Source: an uncultured Roseburia sp.
GTDB lineage: Bacteria; Bacillota; Clostridia; Lachnospirales; Lachnospiraceae
Length of the DNA: 40,814 nt
Direction of reading: 5' to 3'
Assembly: GCA_934358955.1 (NCBI GenBank)
Contig: CAKRLC010000012.1
Location: forward strand, 1-40,814
Shown: one piece after another, positions 24,514 to 33,351 of the stretch
Numbering within the stretch: position 1 is the stretch's first letter
Layout of the letters: every line of letters starts with the position of its first letter
The notes under the pieces: generated by a model
Databases searched by the model: none
The model's input: the letters and a program-made list of their open reading frames with translations, nothing else
Told to the model about the DNA's origin: nothing
Made by a program: the position numbers and the translations under genes

Positions 24514-26346
24514 ATGAGTAGATTGGAAATCCCGGCACCGGACCGGGCGCAGCTTGTAATTGAAGGGCTGTACAAAGATATTGAGCGAAGGATTGAGTCA
24601 AGTCCTCCGGGACTTTGTCCGGTGGATCTGACAAGGGCTTTCTTAGAGCTGTGTCATTCACAGACCTGCGGAAAATGCGTACCATGCCGTGTCGGTTTGT
24701 GGCAGCTGAAAAATATGCTGACAGAGGTAATGAACGGTGAAGCAACGTTAGATACATTAAAAGAAATAGAAGAACTTGCAACTTCCATCAAAGATTCAGC
24801 AGACTGTGCGATTGGCTATGAAGCTGCAAATATGGTTTACAAGAGCCTGATCGGATGCAGGGAGGATTATGAATCCCATATTCTGCATGACCGCTGCATG
24901 AGCCACAGCAAACAGTCTGTTCCATGTGTCGCACTTTGCCCGGCGCATGTGGATATTCCAGGATACATAGCGCTTGTGCGGGAAGGCAGATATGCAGATG
25001 CGATCCGTCTTATCCGCAAAGACAATCCATTCCCAACAACATGCGGCTTTATCTGTGAGCATCCGTGCGAAGCAAGATGCCGCAGAAATATTGTGGATGA
25101 TGCGGTCAACATCCGTGGGTTAAAACGGTTTGCAGCAGATTTCGCCGGAGAAGTGGATCCACCGGCGTGTGCACCTTCCACAGGGAAAAAAGTTGCAGTC
25201 GTCGGAGGTGGACCAGGAGGACTCTCAGCAGCTTACTATTTACAGCTGATGGGACATCAGGCAACAGTGTATGAGATGCTTCCGGAGCTGGGAGGCATGC
25301 TGCGTTATGGAATTCCGAATTATCGTCTGCCGAAAGACAGGTTAGATGAGGATGTCAATGCCATTTTGAAAACAGGTGTGGATGTAAAATATGGTCTCAG
25401 GATCGGAAAGGATATGACGATCCAGAGCCTCAGACAGGAATATGATGCAGTGCTGATCACGATTGGTGCAAGCACAGATAAAAAGCTTGACATCGAAGGA
25501 GAGCAGTCCGAGGGAGTGCTTTCTGCCGTACAGTTTTTACGGGATGTCGGGAAAAAACAGAATCCGGATCTGACAGGACAGGAGGTCGCTGTCATTGGCG
25601 GCGGAAATGTATCCATGGACGCAGTAAGGACAGCAAGGAGACTTGGAGCGAAAAAGGTAACGATCTTATACCGGAGAAGAATAGCAGACATGACCGCACT
25701 TCCGGCAGAGATTGAAGGCGCAGTAGCGGAAGGAATTGAAGTAAAGACGCTGATGGCACCGTCTAAGATCGAAGCAGATGAGAATGGCAGGGTGAAAGGA
25801 ATTTATGTAACACCGCAGATGATCAGTAAGATCAAAGATGGCAGGGCAAGTGTGCGCCCGACAGGTGAAAAGGATATTTTTGTGCCATGCCAGACACTGA
25901 TCGTAGCGATCGGACAGGATATCGAATATCAGCATTTTGCAGAAGCCGGGGTTCCGGTAGAGCGTGGAAAAATCATAACGGAAAGACACGGTGGCTTTGA
26001 AAATATACCGGGTGTTTTTGCCGGTGGAGACTGTGCATCCGGACCTGCATCTGTGATCAAGGCGATCGCAGCAGCAAAGGTTGTAGCAGCAAACATTGAT
26101 GAATATCTTGGATTTCATCACATCATTTCAAGTGAAGTGGAGATACCGGAAGCAAGATTAGATGACAGACCACCTTGCGGAAGAGTAAATCTGACCGAAC
26201 GTGAATCCGGGGAACGTGTACAGGATTTTGAGGCGGTAGAATACTGCATGACAGAGAATGAAGCCTGTCAGGAAGCAGGACGCTGCCTGCGCTGTGACCA
26301 CTTTGGATACGGAATATTTAAAGGAGGCCGCGAAGACAGATGGTAA
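24514..26346 (+). CDS. NuoF-type FeS domain fused to GltD-like NAD(P)H oxidoreductase
   Basis: A 610-residue flavo-iron-sulfur protein. Residues about 40-110 carry the C-terminal FeS module of NuoF/HydB (TCGKCVPCRVG and a later Cys). Residues about 140-200 hold the cysteine-rich GltD-type module (CPAHVDIPGY...CGFICEHPCEARCRR). Residues about 215-600 are a GltD-type oxidoreductase with FAD motif GGGPGGLSAAYYL and pyridine-nucleotide motif GGGNVSMDAVRTA, ending in a CLRCDHFGYG segment. It overlaps the [FeFe] hydrogenase gene by 7 nt, so it is probably the subunit linking the hydrogenase to NAD(P)H. ATG 24514 follows AGGTG by eight bases; ATG 24508 is an alternative. Confidence 0.85.
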   Translation: MSRLEIPAPDRAQLVIEGLYKDIERRIESSPPGLCPVDLTRAFLELCHSQTCGKCVPCRVGLWQLKNMLTEVMNGEATLDTLKEIEELATSIKDSADCAIGYEAANMVYKSLIGCREDYESHILHDRCMSHSKQSVPCVALCPAHVDIPGYIALVREGRYADAIRLIRKDNPFPTTCGFICEHPCEARCRRNIVDDAVNIRGLKRFAADFAGEVDPPACAPSTGKKVAVVGGGPGGLSAAYYLQLMGHQATVYEMLPELGGMLRYGIPNYRLPKDRLDEDVNAILKTGVDVKYGLRIGKDMTIQSLRQEYDAVLITIGASTDKKLDIEGEQSEGVLSAVQFLRDVGKKQNPDLTGQEVAVIGGGNVSMDAVRTARRLGAKKVTILYRRRIADMTALPAEIEGAVAEGIEVKTLMAPSKIEADENGRVKGIYVTPQMISKIKDGRASVRPTGEKDIFVPCQTLIVAIGQDIEYQHFAEAGVPVERGKIITERHGGFENIPGVFAGGDCASGPASVIKAIAAAKVVAANIDEYLGFHHIISSEVEIPEARLDDRPPCGRVNLTERESGERVQDFEAVEYCMTENEACQEAGRCLRCDHFGYGIFKGGREDRW

Positions 26347-28103
26347 ATTTAACAATTGATGATAAAAAAATTACAGTTACAGAGGGAACAACTGTGATGG
26401 AGGCAGCCATGCAAAATGGCATTCCAATTCCGAAGCTATGCTACTTAAAAGGGATCAATGAGATTGCGGCATGCCGTGTCTGTGTAGTTGAGTTAGAAGG
26501 CATGGATAAACTTATCACATCCTGCAATAACGTAGTAAAAGAAGGTATGGTGATCCATACAAACAGTCCGAAAGTACGTCTCGACCGGAGAAAAACAGTG
26601 CAGTTGATTTTATCACAGCATGACTGTAAATGTGCAACCTGTGTGCGGAGTGGAAATTGCACACTTCAGACGGTTGCAAATGACTTAAATATCATAGACC
26701 TTCCTTATAAGGAACGTTTTGAGACAGAACTGTGGGATAAGAACTTTCCACTGATCCGTGATGCGGAAAAATGTGTGAAATGTATGCGCTGCATCCAGGT
26801 ATGCGACAAAGTGCAGGGCTTAAAAATCTGGGATGTGACAGGAACAGGTTCCAGAACGACGGTCAATGTGGCAGATAATAAGAAAATTGATGAAGTAGCC
26901 TGCTCACTTTGCGGTCAGTGTGTTACACATTGCCCGGTCGGTGCATTGCGTGAGCGCGATGATACAGAAAAGGTATGGGAAGCCATTGCTGATAAGGATA
27001 AAATTGTAGTAGCGCAGGTCGCACCTGCTGTCCGGGCTGCATGGGGCGAATCACTTGGATTAAGCCGAAAAGAGGCTACAGTTGGAAAAATCGTTCATGC
27101 TTTAAAGAAAATGGGTATTGATTATGTGTTTGATACAGCATTTTCAGCAGACCTTACGATCATGGAGGAAGGAAATGAATTCCTTTCCAGATTGAAAAAA
27201 GGTGAGACGAAGGTTCGTCCAATGTTTACATCCTGCTGTCCGGGCTGGGTGCGCTTCGTAAAAAGCCAGTATCCACATCTGGTTCCACAGCTGTCTACGG
27301 CAAAAAGCCCGCAGCAGATGTTTGGCGCAGTGATGAAGACTTATTTTGCAGAGCACCTCGGAGTGGATCCGGAAAAAATCTATACAGTTTCCATCATGCC
27401 ATGTATGGCCAAAAAAGGCGAGGCCAATATGGAATTTTATTATAAAGAATATGCTGGCCATGAGACAGATACTGTCTTAACGACCAGGGAGCTTGACCGC
27501 ATGATCCGCTCCGCACATATTTTGCCTGCCGGACTGGAAGAAGTGCCGTTTGATTCTCTCATGCAGGAAGGAACCGGTGCTGGTGTGATTTTCGGCACGA
27601 CTGGCGGAGTTATGGAAGCGGCGATCCGCTCAGCTTATTATATGGTAACGGGGAAAAATCCTGCTGCAGATGCTTTTGAGATCGTAAGAAATGACAGCAC
27701 AACCGGAATCAGGGAGGCAAACATTCAGATCGCAGACATTTCCATATCCACAGCCGTTGTGTGTGGACTTGGAAATGCAAGAAAATTATTAGATCAGATC
27801 GATCGTGGAGAAGTCCATTATGATTTTGTAGAAGTGATGGCGTGTCCGGGCGGCTGCGTCGGCGGTGGCGGACAGCCAATCCATGATGGGGAAGAGCTTG
27901 CCATGAAACGTGGAGAGAACCTGTATTTCTTAGACAAACATGCCAATCTTCGGTTCTCACATGAGAATCCGGATATCCAGCTTCTGTACCGCACTTATAT
28001 GGAGAGACCTTTATCGCATAAAGCGCATATGATTTTACATACAGATCACAATGGATGGGAGATGCCATATTGTGAGAGAACAATGGAAGAGGATTTTGAC
28101 TAA
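26340..28103 (+). CDS. [FeFe] hydrogenase catalytic subunit
   Basis: A 587-residue H2-producing or H2-oxidising enzyme. A [2Fe-2S] domain has Cys 34, 45, 48 and 62. A His-containing [4Fe-4S] site (HDCKCATCVRSGNC) is near 95-110, and two further [4Fe-4S] sites are CVKCMRCIQVC and CSLCGQCVTHCPVG. H-cluster motifs follow: TSCCPGW near 300, MPCMAKKGEAN near 355, and ACPGGCVGGGGQP near 503. The domain order is that of the M3-type catalytic subunits. It starts inside the last codons of the GltD-like gene (ATGGTAA overlap), implying translational coupling, and ends before a perfect 20-bp terminator. Confidence 0.95.
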   Translation: MVNLTIDDKKITVTEGTTVMEAAMQNGIPIPKLCYLKGINEIAACRVCVVELEGMDKLITSCNNVVKEGMVIHTNSPKVRLDRRKTVQLILSQHDCKCATCVRSGNCTLQTVANDLNIIDLPYKERFETELWDKNFPLIRDAEKCVKCMRCIQVCDKVQGLKIWDVTGTGSRTTVNVADNKKIDEVACSLCGQCVTHCPVGALRERDDTEKVWEAIADKDKIVVAQVAPAVRAAWGESLGLSRKEATVGKIVHALKKMGIDYVFDTAFSADLTIMEEGNEFLSRLKKGETKVRPMFTSCCPGWVRFVKSQYPHLVPQLSTAKSPQQMFGAVMKTYFAEHLGVDPEKIYTVSIMPCMAKKGEANMEFYYKEYAGHETDTVLTTRELDRMIRSAHILPAGLEEVPFDSLMQEGTGAGVIFGTTGGVMEAAIRSAYYMVTGKNPAADAFEIVRNDSTTGIREANIQIADISISTAVVCGLGNARKLLDQIDRGEVHYDFVEVMACPGGCVGGGGQPIHDGEELAMKRGENLYFLDKHANLRFSHENPDIQLLYRTYMERPLSHKAHMILHTDHNGWEMPYCERTMEEDFD

Positions 28104-28160
28104 GTCCGGTTAAAAGAGTCTGTTTTTTGGATTTTTTAATAAAAAGTAGAAAAGAATAGG

Positions 28161-28217
28161 AGAGTCATGATCGGGTATACAGAAAACAAATGTATACCCG
28201 ATCATGACTCTTTTTTT
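28161..28217 (+). terminator. Very strong terminator after the hydrogenase
   Basis: Perfect 20-bp stem: 28161-28180 pairs with 28192-28211, core AGAGTCATGATCGGGTATAC, loop 28181-28191, with a T-run at 28211-28217. Palindromic repeat copy 4 begins 6 bases after the T-run. Confidence 0.95.
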
Positions 28218-28223
28218 GTAACA

Positions 28224-28460
28224 GGATTCGGGTGTCAAAAGGTCTATATTTAAGGTTATGCTAGCAGATTGCACCAAAGAAATATTACAAGTTTCATTGT
28301 GCAAACATTCCGATAAGCCTCTGAAAGCGTGAATCGTGTTCAGCAAAGGCTTCCACGATTCATGAGTCTTATCTCCATTGCACAAAGAGAAAATTTCCAT
28401 ATTTCTTTTGTGCAATTTGCCAATAAAGGTTATGGAGCAGACCTGTTGACACCCAAATCC
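28224..28460 (+). repeat. Palindromic repeat copy 4 (complete long form, cloverleaf-like)
   Basis: A 237-bp imperfect palindrome. The closing stem pairs 28224-28245 with 28439-28460 (only two mismatches). Side hairpin 1 runs from TTGCAC 28269 to GTGCAA 28304. A central hairpin is built on TGAATCGTG (28330-28338) and CACGATTCA (28354-28362), extended by GATAAG/CTTATC. Side hairpin 2 runs from TTGCAC 28378 to GTGCAA 28415. The flanks also mirror each other (TTTTTTTGT on the left, ACAAAAAAA on the right). No open reading frame is inside. It occupies most of the 565-bp gap between hydrogenase and ATPase genes. Confidence 0.9.
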
Positions 28461-28585
28461 TATCACAAAAAAAGGCACTAACGTGCCAAGGTGAATTCTC
28501 TTTTATATCATATGCAAAAATTATGCCAAAACATGCAATAATTGTGAAATAATTAACTGGTTTTGAAAGAATGTTTGCAAATGCA

Positions 28586-28614
28586 TGGACAATTGTCGTC
28601 AAAAGTACTATAAT
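28586..28614 (+). promoter_or_regulatory. Promoter of the V-type ATPase operon
   Basis: TGGACA (28586-28591), a 17-base spacer and TATAAT (28609-28614). The -35 has one mismatch to consensus. It lies 55 bases before the first ATPase gene. Confidence 0.75.
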
Positions 28615-28668
28615 TGCTTTCGTATATTGTAATATTTTTGTGTAACAAAAACAAAAAGGGGGCTTGTT

Positions 28669-28980
28669 ATGAATGAGATTATTACAAAGCTCAATGAGAT
28701 TGAGGAGAAGGCTGAGACGATGATTTCGGATGCAAAAGACCGGAAACAACAGCTGGAAGAGAAATTAGAGCTCGATAAAAAAGAGCTTGACAGAAAATAT
28801 AAGACACTGGAAGAAGACAAAATGAAACAGTTGTCCGGGAAACTGGAGAAAACAGCAAATGCACAGATCAGACAGCAGCAGGAGGCAACAGATGCGGCAA
28901 TTGCGGAATTGGAAGAACGCTTCAAAGAACACAAAGAAGAGCTTGTGCAGGAAATCTTCGAGCGTCTGATCGCCAAATAG
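28669..28980 (+). CDS. ntpF: V-type ATPase peripheral-stalk subunit (G/H type)
   Basis: A 103-residue, almost entirely helical, highly charged protein (EEKAETMISDAKDRKQQLEEKLELDKKEL), the expected coiled coil of the peripheral stalk that pairs with subunit E. The family is low in sequence conservation; the assignment rests on coiled-coil character, size and first position in a complete V-ATPase operon. AAAGGGGG precedes ATG 28669. It is followed 11 bp later by subunit C. Confidence 0.82.
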   Translation: MNEIITKLNEIEEKAETMISDAKDRKQQLEEKLELDKKELDRKYKTLEEDKMKQLSGKLEKTANAQIRQQQEATDAAIAELEERFKEHKEELVQEIFERLIAK

Positions 28981-28991
28981 GGGGGAGTGCA

Positions 28992-30029
28992 ATGTCAGGA
29001 GGCTTATTGCAATACAGCGGTCTGGTCACAAAGACGAAGGCAATGCATGGAAAGCTGCTGAGTGAGGAGGAATTACACTATCTGTCAGAGTTAGAACAGG
29101 TGGAAGACTTTATCATATTCCTGCGTGAGTCTAAGGGATATGCAGACATTTATGAAAGCCATGAAGAGATTCATCACAGAGCACAGGTGGAGGCAGTGCT
29201 TCATGATGCTTTATATGCAGATTATGGAAAATTATATCAGTTTGCAAATAGAGACCAGCGGTCCTGTCTGGAAATTTTTTTCCTGCGCTATGAGATCAAT
29301 GTGCTGAAGAGCTGCTTTGAATCGGCAATACGAGGAAATATGGAACAAAATCTCAGCTATCTGAATTATTTTTTTGATAAACATTCCAGCTATGATACAG
29401 AGCTTTTGGTTCATACACAAAATATTCAGGAATTTGTCATGGCACTGGATGGAACACCATACGAAACGCTTTTTCACAGAATGCAGAATAATGAGACGAT
29501 GGATTACGGAGACTGGATGTTCCAGCTGGATATCTACTATTATAAAACTGCGTGGCGTTTAAAAGACAGGATCAAAGATGTGAGAGCAAAGCAGATCCTG
29601 ACACAGATTTTAGGAACCGAGATTGACTGGCTGAATATGATGTGGATTTACAGAGGGCGACAGTTCTTTCGAATGAAAGTGGCAGATATGCAGGCGAATA
29701 CGATCCCTATTTATTACAGGATCAGAAGGGAAACGGTTCAGAGGCTGACAGAAACAGCAACGGATGAAGAGTTTCTGGACATTGTTCGGAAGACTGCCTA
29801 TGTTACAGAGAAAGATGCGATTCTCCGGATGAACGACGAGATCACATTCCAGAAGGTAATGGACAGGACTTACGGGAAGCTGGTAAAGAAATATCCGCAG
29901 TCCATTGCACCGGTTTTGAAGTATCTGTACGATAAAGAACATGAGATCGATCTGCTGACGATGATCCTGGAGGGGGTTCGTTATCAGATCCCATCGAGGG
30001 AGATCTGGGAGATGATCTTGCCGGCATAG
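28992..30029 (+). CDS. ntpC: V-type ATPase subunit C (d-type)
   Basis: A 345-residue helical protein of the V-ATPase C/d family, which caps the c-ring and connects it to the central stalk. The family is suggested by the start (LLQYSGLVTKTKAMHGKLLS), the EIFFLRYEINVLKSCF block near residue 100, repeated [YF]xx-rich helices, and WLNMMWIYRGRQFFRM near residue 220, where other members have NL...YR.K. It starts after AGGGGGG 11 bp downstream of the stalk gene, and subunit I follows. Confidence 0.9.
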   Translation: MSGGLLQYSGLVTKTKAMHGKLLSEEELHYLSELEQVEDFIIFLRESKGYADIYESHEEIHHRAQVEAVLHDALYADYGKLYQFANRDQRSCLEIFFLRYEINVLKSCFESAIRGNMEQNLSYLNYFFDKHSSYDTELLVHTQNIQEFVMALDGTPYETLFHRMQNNETMDYGDWMFQLDIYYYKTAWRLKDRIKDVRAKQILTQILGTEIDWLNMMWIYRGRQFFRMKVADMQANTIPIYYRIRRETVQRLTETATDEEFLDIVRKTAYVTEKDAILRMNDEITFQKVMDRTYGKLVKKYPQSIAPVLKYLYDKEHEIDLLTMILEGVRYQIPSREIWEMILPA

Positions 30030-30060
30030 ATAAAAAATAACTGATCAGGAGGGAACAGGT

Positions 30061-31980
30061 GTGGTAGAAAAAATGAAGTTACTGCACATTACCGGACCGA
30101 AAAATGACATTGACCGTGTAATGGGCAAGTATCTTTGCAAATATGATATTCATTTTGAAAATGCCATTTCCAGCTTAAGTACGTTGACGAATGTCAGACC
30201 GTTTGTAGAAACGAATGTATACAAAGATGCATACACGAAGGCAAAGATGCTCTGGGAGTATACAAAAGAAGAAAATCTGCCCGAAGTAGAGCATGCAAAG
30301 CCAAAGGAAGCAGAAGCAATTGTTGATGCGACGTACATGCTGGTGGAAGAAATTTTAAAAAAGCAGGAAACATTAAGGCAGGAACGTTTGCAGATACAGC
30401 AGCTGATGAAACAGATCGAACCGTTCCGGAAGCTGGATTATGAATTTAAGAAGATTTTAGAGTTCCATTTTATTGATTTCCGATTTGGAAGGATATCCAG
30501 GGATTATTATCAGAAACTGGAAAAATATTTTCATGATACAGATTATGCGCTTTTCTATGAGTGCCAGAGTGATGCAGATTATGTCTGGGGCGCATATTTT
30601 GTTCCAAAGACATATGTAGTGGAAGTGGATGCTGTATGTCTGTCCTTCCATTTTGAAAGGGTCTATGTACCGGATTCTTTTGAGGGAACGCCGGATTCTG
30701 CATATCTGGAAGCACAGGAAGCATTGAGGGAGAAGGAAGCAGAGACACAAAAACTGGAGAATTGCCTGCAGGAGACATTGTCAAATCACAAAAGAGAACT
30801 GCAAAGAGCTTACCTGACACTGAAGGCTTATTGCGATCATTTTGATGTCCGAAAGCTTGCTGTGTGTACAAATCCGAAAGAAGACGGAAGTGAGTATTAT
30901 ATTTTATACGGATGGATGTCAAAAAAGGATGCAGAAAAATTTGAAAAAGAGATCGCATCGGATGAGAAAGTTCATGTGATAGAAGAAGATGTAGATGCAA
31001 AATTAACGGCGGCTCCACCAACAAAGCTTAACAATCCAAAAATTTTCAAGCCATTTGAAATGTTTGTGGAGATGTATGGACTTCCGGCTTATAACGAGAT
31101 GGATCCGACGATTTTCATTGCACTGACATATACACTGATGTTTGGAATTATGTTTGGTGATGTAGGACAGGGATTCGTTCTTCTGATCGGAGGCTTCCTG
31201 CTATATAAAAAGAAACATATGAATCTGGCAGCCATTATCTCATTGGCAGGTGTATGGTCAACCTTTTTTGGCTTTATGTACGGAAGCGTATTTGGTTTTG
31301 AAGACAGGCTGGCGCCGGTGTGGATGCGTCCAATGGATAATATTATGACAACACTGATGCTTGCAGTCGGGTTTGGAATGGTATTGATCCTGATCGCAAT
31401 GATCTTAAATATTATAAATGCGATCCGTGCAAAAGAGCTTGGAACTGTTTTGTTTAGTCAGAGCGGTCTGGCAGGTATCATCTGTTATGGAACAGCGGTA
31501 GTGTGTATCGTATTGTACGTGACAGGACATCCGATCCCGGCAACCGGTATTCTTGCAGCGGCAGTCGGAATTCCTTTGATCGCGATTATGTTCAAAGAAC
31601 CACTGTCGAATCTGGTAGAAAAGAAATCAAAGATACTTCCGGACGGCAGCATTGGAATGTACATTGTAGAGGCACTTGTGGAGCTGTTTGACGTTGTTTT
31701 AAGTTATGCAACAAACAGTATTTCTTTTGTCCGTGTCGGCGCATTTGCGCTAAGCCATGCCGGAATGATGGGAGTTGTGCTTACACTTGCAGGCTATGAG
31801 AGTGGTTCACCGAACTGGATGGTAGTTGTGCTTGGAAATATCGTAGTGACAGCATTAGAGGGGTTAGTTGTAGGGATCCAGGTACTCCGACTGGAATATT
31901 ATGAAATGTTCAGCCGGTTTTATAAGGGATCCGGAAAACCATTCAAAGCATATTTCAAGAGAGAAAAACAGGAGGGTTAA
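30061..31980 (+). CDS. ntpI: V-type ATPase subunit I (a-type stator)
   Basis: A 639-residue membrane stator subunit. The N-terminal half (1 to about 320) is cytoplasmic and coiled-coil rich. From about 345 (PTIFIALTYTLMFGIMFGDVGQG) it forms the membrane domain that lets ions reach the c-ring, with several helices and the essential-type Arg in SISFVRVGAFALSHAGM near residue 558. The start is GTG 30061: AGGAGGG (30047-30053) is spaced seven bases before it, better than for ATG 30073. It ends 3 bp before the c-ring gene. Confidence 0.93.
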   Translation: MVEKMKLLHITGPKNDIDRVMGKYLCKYDIHFENAISSLSTLTNVRPFVETNVYKDAYTKAKMLWEYTKEENLPEVEHAKPKEAEAIVDATYMLVEEILKKQETLRQERLQIQQLMKQIEPFRKLDYEFKKILEFHFIDFRFGRISRDYYQKLEKYFHDTDYALFYECQSDADYVWGAYFVPKTYVVEVDAVCLSFHFERVYVPDSFEGTPDSAYLEAQEALREKEAETQKLENCLQETLSNHKRELQRAYLTLKAYCDHFDVRKLAVCTNPKEDGSEYYILYGWMSKKDAEKFEKEIASDEKVHVIEEDVDAKLTAAPPTKLNNPKIFKPFEMFVEMYGLPAYNEMDPTIFIALTYTLMFGIMFGDVGQGFVLLIGGFLLYKKKHMNLAAIISLAGVWSTFFGFMYGSVFGFEDRLAPVWMRPMDNIMTTLMLAVGFGMVLILIAMILNIINAIRAKELGTVLFSQSGLAGIICYGTAVVCIVLYVTGHPIPATGILAAAVGIPLIAIMFKEPLSNLVEKKSKILPDGSIGMYIVEALVELFDVVLSYATNSISFVRVGAFALSHAGMMGVVLTLAGYESGSPNWMVVVLGNIVVTALEGLVVGIQVLRLEYYEMFSRFYKGSGKPFKAYFKREKQEG

Positions 31981-31983
31981 AAA

Positions 31984-32403
31984 ATGATGACAAAGGTGAT
32001 TTTAGTAGCAATTTTAGTATTTAGTATGGGAGTGCCGGGTATTGGTTATGTGGTTGGCAAGAAAAAAGCAGGATGTACAAAAGCGTCTCTTGCAGCAGGA
32101 ATCCTGTTGTTCTTTGGTACCGTTGTAGTGGCTGATATGATGCTGTTTTCAGGCGATATTTATGCGGCTGAGGCGACTGCAACAGCAGTTTCTTCTGTTG
32201 ATGGATGGAAATATCTTGCAGCAGCATTGTCAACCGGGCTTTCCTGTATTGGAGCCGGTGTGGCAGTTGCAAGTGCAGCAAGTGCGGCAATCGGAGCATT
32301 AAGTGAGGATGCCAGCATTATGGGTAAGGCACTGATTTTCGTTGCCCTTGCAGAATCCATTGCATTATACGGACTTCTGATCTCCTTCTCTATCCTCGGA
32401 TAA
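31984..32403 (+). CDS. ntpK: V-type ATPase subunit K (c-ring), with unusual N-terminal hairpin
   Basis: A 139-residue membrane protein. The C-terminal half is a normal c-subunit hairpin (LAAALSTGLSCIGAGVAVASAASAAIG, then IFVALAESIALYGLLISFSIL) with the ion-binding Glu at residue 124. The N-terminal half has two helices (ILVAILVFSMGVPGIGYVVG and LAAGILLFFGTVVVADMMLF) with no Glu in the matching place, joined by an Ala/Thr-rich linker (IYAAEATATAV). So it has four helices but only one obvious ion-binding carboxylate. A Gln that could mark Na+ coordination is not evident, so H+ or Na+ coupling is open. ATG 31984 follows AGGAGGG. Confidence 0.88.
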   Translation: MMTKVILVAILVFSMGVPGIGYVVGKKKAGCTKASLAAGILLFFGTVVVADMMLFSGDIYAAEATATAVSSVDGWKYLAAALSTGLSCIGAGVAVASAASAAIGALSEDASIMGKALIFVALAESIALYGLLISFSILG

Positions 32404-32422
32404 GGAAAGGGGGCAGCATGCC

Positions 32423-32731
32423 ATGAAGATGTTTTTGATCAGTGATAACGTAGATACTTACACAGGCATGCGCCTTGCAGGTGTCGAAGGCGTAGTGGTC
32501 CATGAAGAATGGGAATTAAAAGAGCAATTAGAGAAGGTTGTGGCTGATAAAGAGATCGGGATTGTTCTTCTGACAGAGAAGTTTGGAAGGGATTTCCCGG
32601 AATTAGTTACCGATGCAAAGATGAACAACCGGACGCCATTGTTTGTGGAAATCCCGGACCGCCATGGTACCGGGCGAAGCAAAAATTTTATTACAGATTA
32701 TGTAAACCAGGCAATCGGACTGAAGCTGTAA
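32423..32731 (+). CDS. ntpG: V-type ATPase subunit F
   Basis: A 102-residue protein of the F-subunit family, part of the central rotor with subunit D. The sequence MKMFLISDNVDTYTGMRLAGVEGVVV has the family's D...G.rLaGi pattern, followed by the IGIVLLTEKFG strand and a C-terminal VNQAIGLKL. It is preceded by AAGGGGG, lies 19 bp after the c-ring gene and 12 bp before subunit E. Confidence 0.9.
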   Translation: MKMFLISDNVDTYTGMRLAGVEGVVVHEEWELKEQLEKVVADKEIGIVLLTEKFGRDFPELVTDAKMNNRTPLFVEIPDRHGTGRSKNFITDYVNQAIGLKL

Positions 32732-32743
32732 AGGGAGTAATCT

Positions 32744-33310
32744 ATGGAAATTAAAGAAAAGCTGGAATTATTCAACGAAGCTGTGCTGGAGATAGCGAGT
32801 GCACAGAGTGAAGCAATTCTGGAAGAATATAAAAAAAGTTATCAGGAAAGCCTCGATGCATATGAAAAGAAAAAAATGCGCGAACAGGAGACAAGTGAGC
32901 GCATTGCGGAGGCGAAGATCCAAAAAGAATGGAACAGGAAAGTTTCAGAGCAGGCAATGCTTCAGAAGAAAAGATACCATGAAATAGCGGAGCAGAAGAA
33001 AAAAATTTTGTTTGCCGAAGCAGAAGAAAAGTTAAAAGAATATCAGAAAACAGAGGAATACAAAGAGTATCTGACGGAAAAGATCCTGGAGGCAAAGAAA
33101 TTTGCAAGGAAAGAGCAGGTGATCATTTACCTGAATCCGACAGATGAAGAGTGGAAAATGGAGCTGGAACAGAAAACAGGCTGTGAGCTGACGATCAGTC
33201 ATCTTGATTTTGAAGGAGGTATCCGTGCAGTTATCCGTTCAAAAAATGTATTGATCGATGAGTCATTTTCTACCCGGCTGGAACAGGTGAGAGAGGAATA
33301 TTCTCTGTAG
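32744..33310 (+). CDS. ntpE: V-type ATPase subunit E
   Basis: A 188-residue peripheral-stalk subunit. The first 115 residues are a charged helix (SYQESLDAYEKKKMREQETSERI...), which would pair with the G/H-type stalk protein. The C-terminal part (VIIYLNPTDEEWKMELEQKTG... ISHLDFEGGIRAVIRSKNVLIDESFSTRLEQV) has the typical GG-in-strand pattern of subunit E, which touches the A/B head. It is preceded by AGGGAG and followed by subunit A after 41 bp. Confidence 0.9.
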   Translation: MEIKEKLELFNEAVLEIASAQSEAILEEYKKSYQESLDAYEKKKMREQETSERIAEAKIQKEWNRKVSEQAMLQKKRYHEIAEQKKKILFAEAEEKLKEYQKTEEYKEYLTEKILEAKKFARKEQVIIYLNPTDEEWKMELEQKTGCELTISHLDFEGGIRAVIRSKNVLIDESFSTRLEQVREEYSL

Positions 33311-33351
33311 TGGGGCTTGTATTTATAAAAGTTCAGGGAAAGGCTTGAAAC

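Noticed and set aside
25666..26121. A 151-codon open frame antisense to the GltD-like gene
   Set aside because: Shadow of the real gene; the Cys-rich translation reflects the codon usage of the opposite strand.
28211..28473. Target-site duplication around the complete palindromic repeat
   Set aside because: The flanks mirror each other as inverted sequence (TTTTTTTGT and ACAAAAAAA) but do not repeat directly, so no duplication can be claimed.
30470..31024. A 184-codon open frame antisense to ntpI
   Set aside because: It is a long shadow of a well-supported gene and has no family-like motif or ribosome binding site.
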